Origin: Chloroflexota bacterium
Lineage (GTDB): Bacteria; Chloroflexota; Anaerolineae; UBA1429
Assembly (NCBI GenBank): GCA_012513595.1
Contig: JAAZBY010000084.1
Location: forward strand, 1 to 14,985
DNA: 14,985 bases
Direction: 5' to 3'
Both the position numbers and the translations under genes were made by a program. Under the pieces are notes generated by a model that was given only the letters and a program-made list of their open reading frames with translations, was not told the origin of the DNA and did not search any database. This document shows positions 14,715-14,985 of this stretch, in pieces (the first letter of the stretch is position 1; each line of letters begins with the position of its first letter).

Positions 14715-14746
14715 CAGGAGGGCGCCCCTCATCGGGCGCCCTCCTG
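14715..14746. terminator. Perfect 13-bp GC hairpin between convergent genes
   Basis: CAGGAGGGCGCCC (14715-14727) pairs perfectly with GGGCGCCCTCCTG (14734-14746) around the loop CTCATC. It lies between the DUF998 stop and the stop of the minus-strand gene at 14772, so it can serve both. Like the hairpin at 1031-1061, it has a 13-bp stem, a short loop and no T-run. Confidence 0.6.
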
Positions 14747-14771
14747 CTATCCGCCTGCGTGCGGCTTTCGC

Positions 14772-14985
14772 TCAGATTGGCCGGGCCGTGAGGAGGGCGG
14801 CCTCCTCCCGGCGGAGGCAATCCGGACAGATGCCGTGGGTGAAGCGGTCGGCGCCGGCCCCGCGGCCGCCCAGGCCGATCTTTTGCCAGATGCCGGCCTC
14901 GTCGCGCACGCTGCCGCACCAGGCGCACACCCGCGCCAGGCGCCGCGGCGCCGCGTCGCCCTCCGCTGGGCTGCCCTGGGCGGCC
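14772..14985 (-). CDS. C-terminal fragment with CxxC...CxxC zinc-ribbon-like segment (5' part outside the window)
   Basis: On the minus strand an open frame enters from the right edge and stops at TGA (14774-14772), leaving 70 residues and no start. It reads CAWCGSVRDEAGIW (20-33), then FTHGICPDCLRR (48-59). The pattern C-x-W-C-x-x-x-R-D-E-x-G-x-W ... T/S-H-G-I-C-P-x-C is one I know from the C-termini of PAS/GAF-domain signalling proteins and response regulators. C20, C23, C53 and C56 (perhaps also H50) may bind zinc. The rest of the protein, and so its job, is not visible. The segment is short and has no start codon of its own before the ribbon, which supports it being the tail of a longer gene. 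Confidence 0.72.
   Translation of the reverse strand, partial: AAQGSPAEGDAAPRRLARVCAWCGSVRDEAGIWQKIGLGGRGAGADRFTHGICPDCLRREEAALLTARPI

Noticed and set aside
14644..14715. attC-like integron recombination site (GTTAGC at 14695-14700 and GGCCTAAC at 14708-14715 near an inverted repeat)
   Set aside because: The core boxes do not fit the GTTRRRY/RYYYAAC consensus in the right order and spacing, no second similar site follows the CPBP-like gene, and no integrase is present.
12166..14985. Phage, CRISPR or toxin-antitoxin system
   Set aside because: No repeats with spacers, no integrase, no phage structural genes and no paired small genes with an SD overlap were seen.

Overview
The window is GC-rich bacterial DNA (by eye about two thirds G+C), densely coded, with good Shine-Dalgarno (SD) sites and a tRNA gene that encodes its own CCA end. 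Two features suggest Chloroflexota, though this is only a tentative placement. One is an 831-residue nucleotidyltransferase/left-handed helix/mutase-like fusion, also known from actinobacteria. The other is a GT-C membrane protein carrying a C-terminal beta domain of a kind I associate with that phylum. There are no transposases, integrases, phage genes or CRISPR arrays in view.

Layout, left half (1-11397). A carbohydrate-themed block starts with the C-terminal half of a family 8 polysaccharide lyase, cut by the window edge. It converges, across a perfect GC hairpin, on a minus-strand GarR-type beta-hydroxyacid dehydrogenase. A divergent promoter region (about 2030-2121) then leads into five plus-strand genes: the sugar-nucleotidyltransferase fusion, a Gfo/Idh/MocA oxidoreductase, an M28 zinc peptidase, a GH36-like alpha-galactosidase family enzyme, and a GT-C-like membrane protein that begins inside the end of the GH36 gene at a TTG codon. 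Uronate release (lyase), tartronate semialdehyde-type reduction, cyclitol/sugar oxidation and alpha-galactoside hydrolysis would fit a polysaccharide-use locus. The nucleotidyltransferase and GT-C protein point instead to glycan building. The link between the two themes is inference.

Middle (11394-12223). A minus-strand THEP1-family NTPase ends tail-to-tail with the GT-C gene, the two stop codons sharing CTAG. Divergent to it is tRNA-Ser(GGA), with its own promoter and a clear rho-independent terminator.

Right part (12224-14985). This stretch is less compact: two small multi-pass membrane proteins (a degenerate CPBP-like protein and a DUF998 protein) are separated by 440- and 620-base stretches in which I recognise no gene. 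It may be a transferred segment next to the tRNA, but no integrase or attachment repeat is visible. A GC hairpin then separates DUF998 from a minus-strand gene entering from the right edge, of which only a C-terminal zinc-ribbon-like segment is seen. I found no convincing new defence or mobile system; the most unusual items are the loss of all mutase active-site loops in the fusion protein and the unexplained non-coding stretches.
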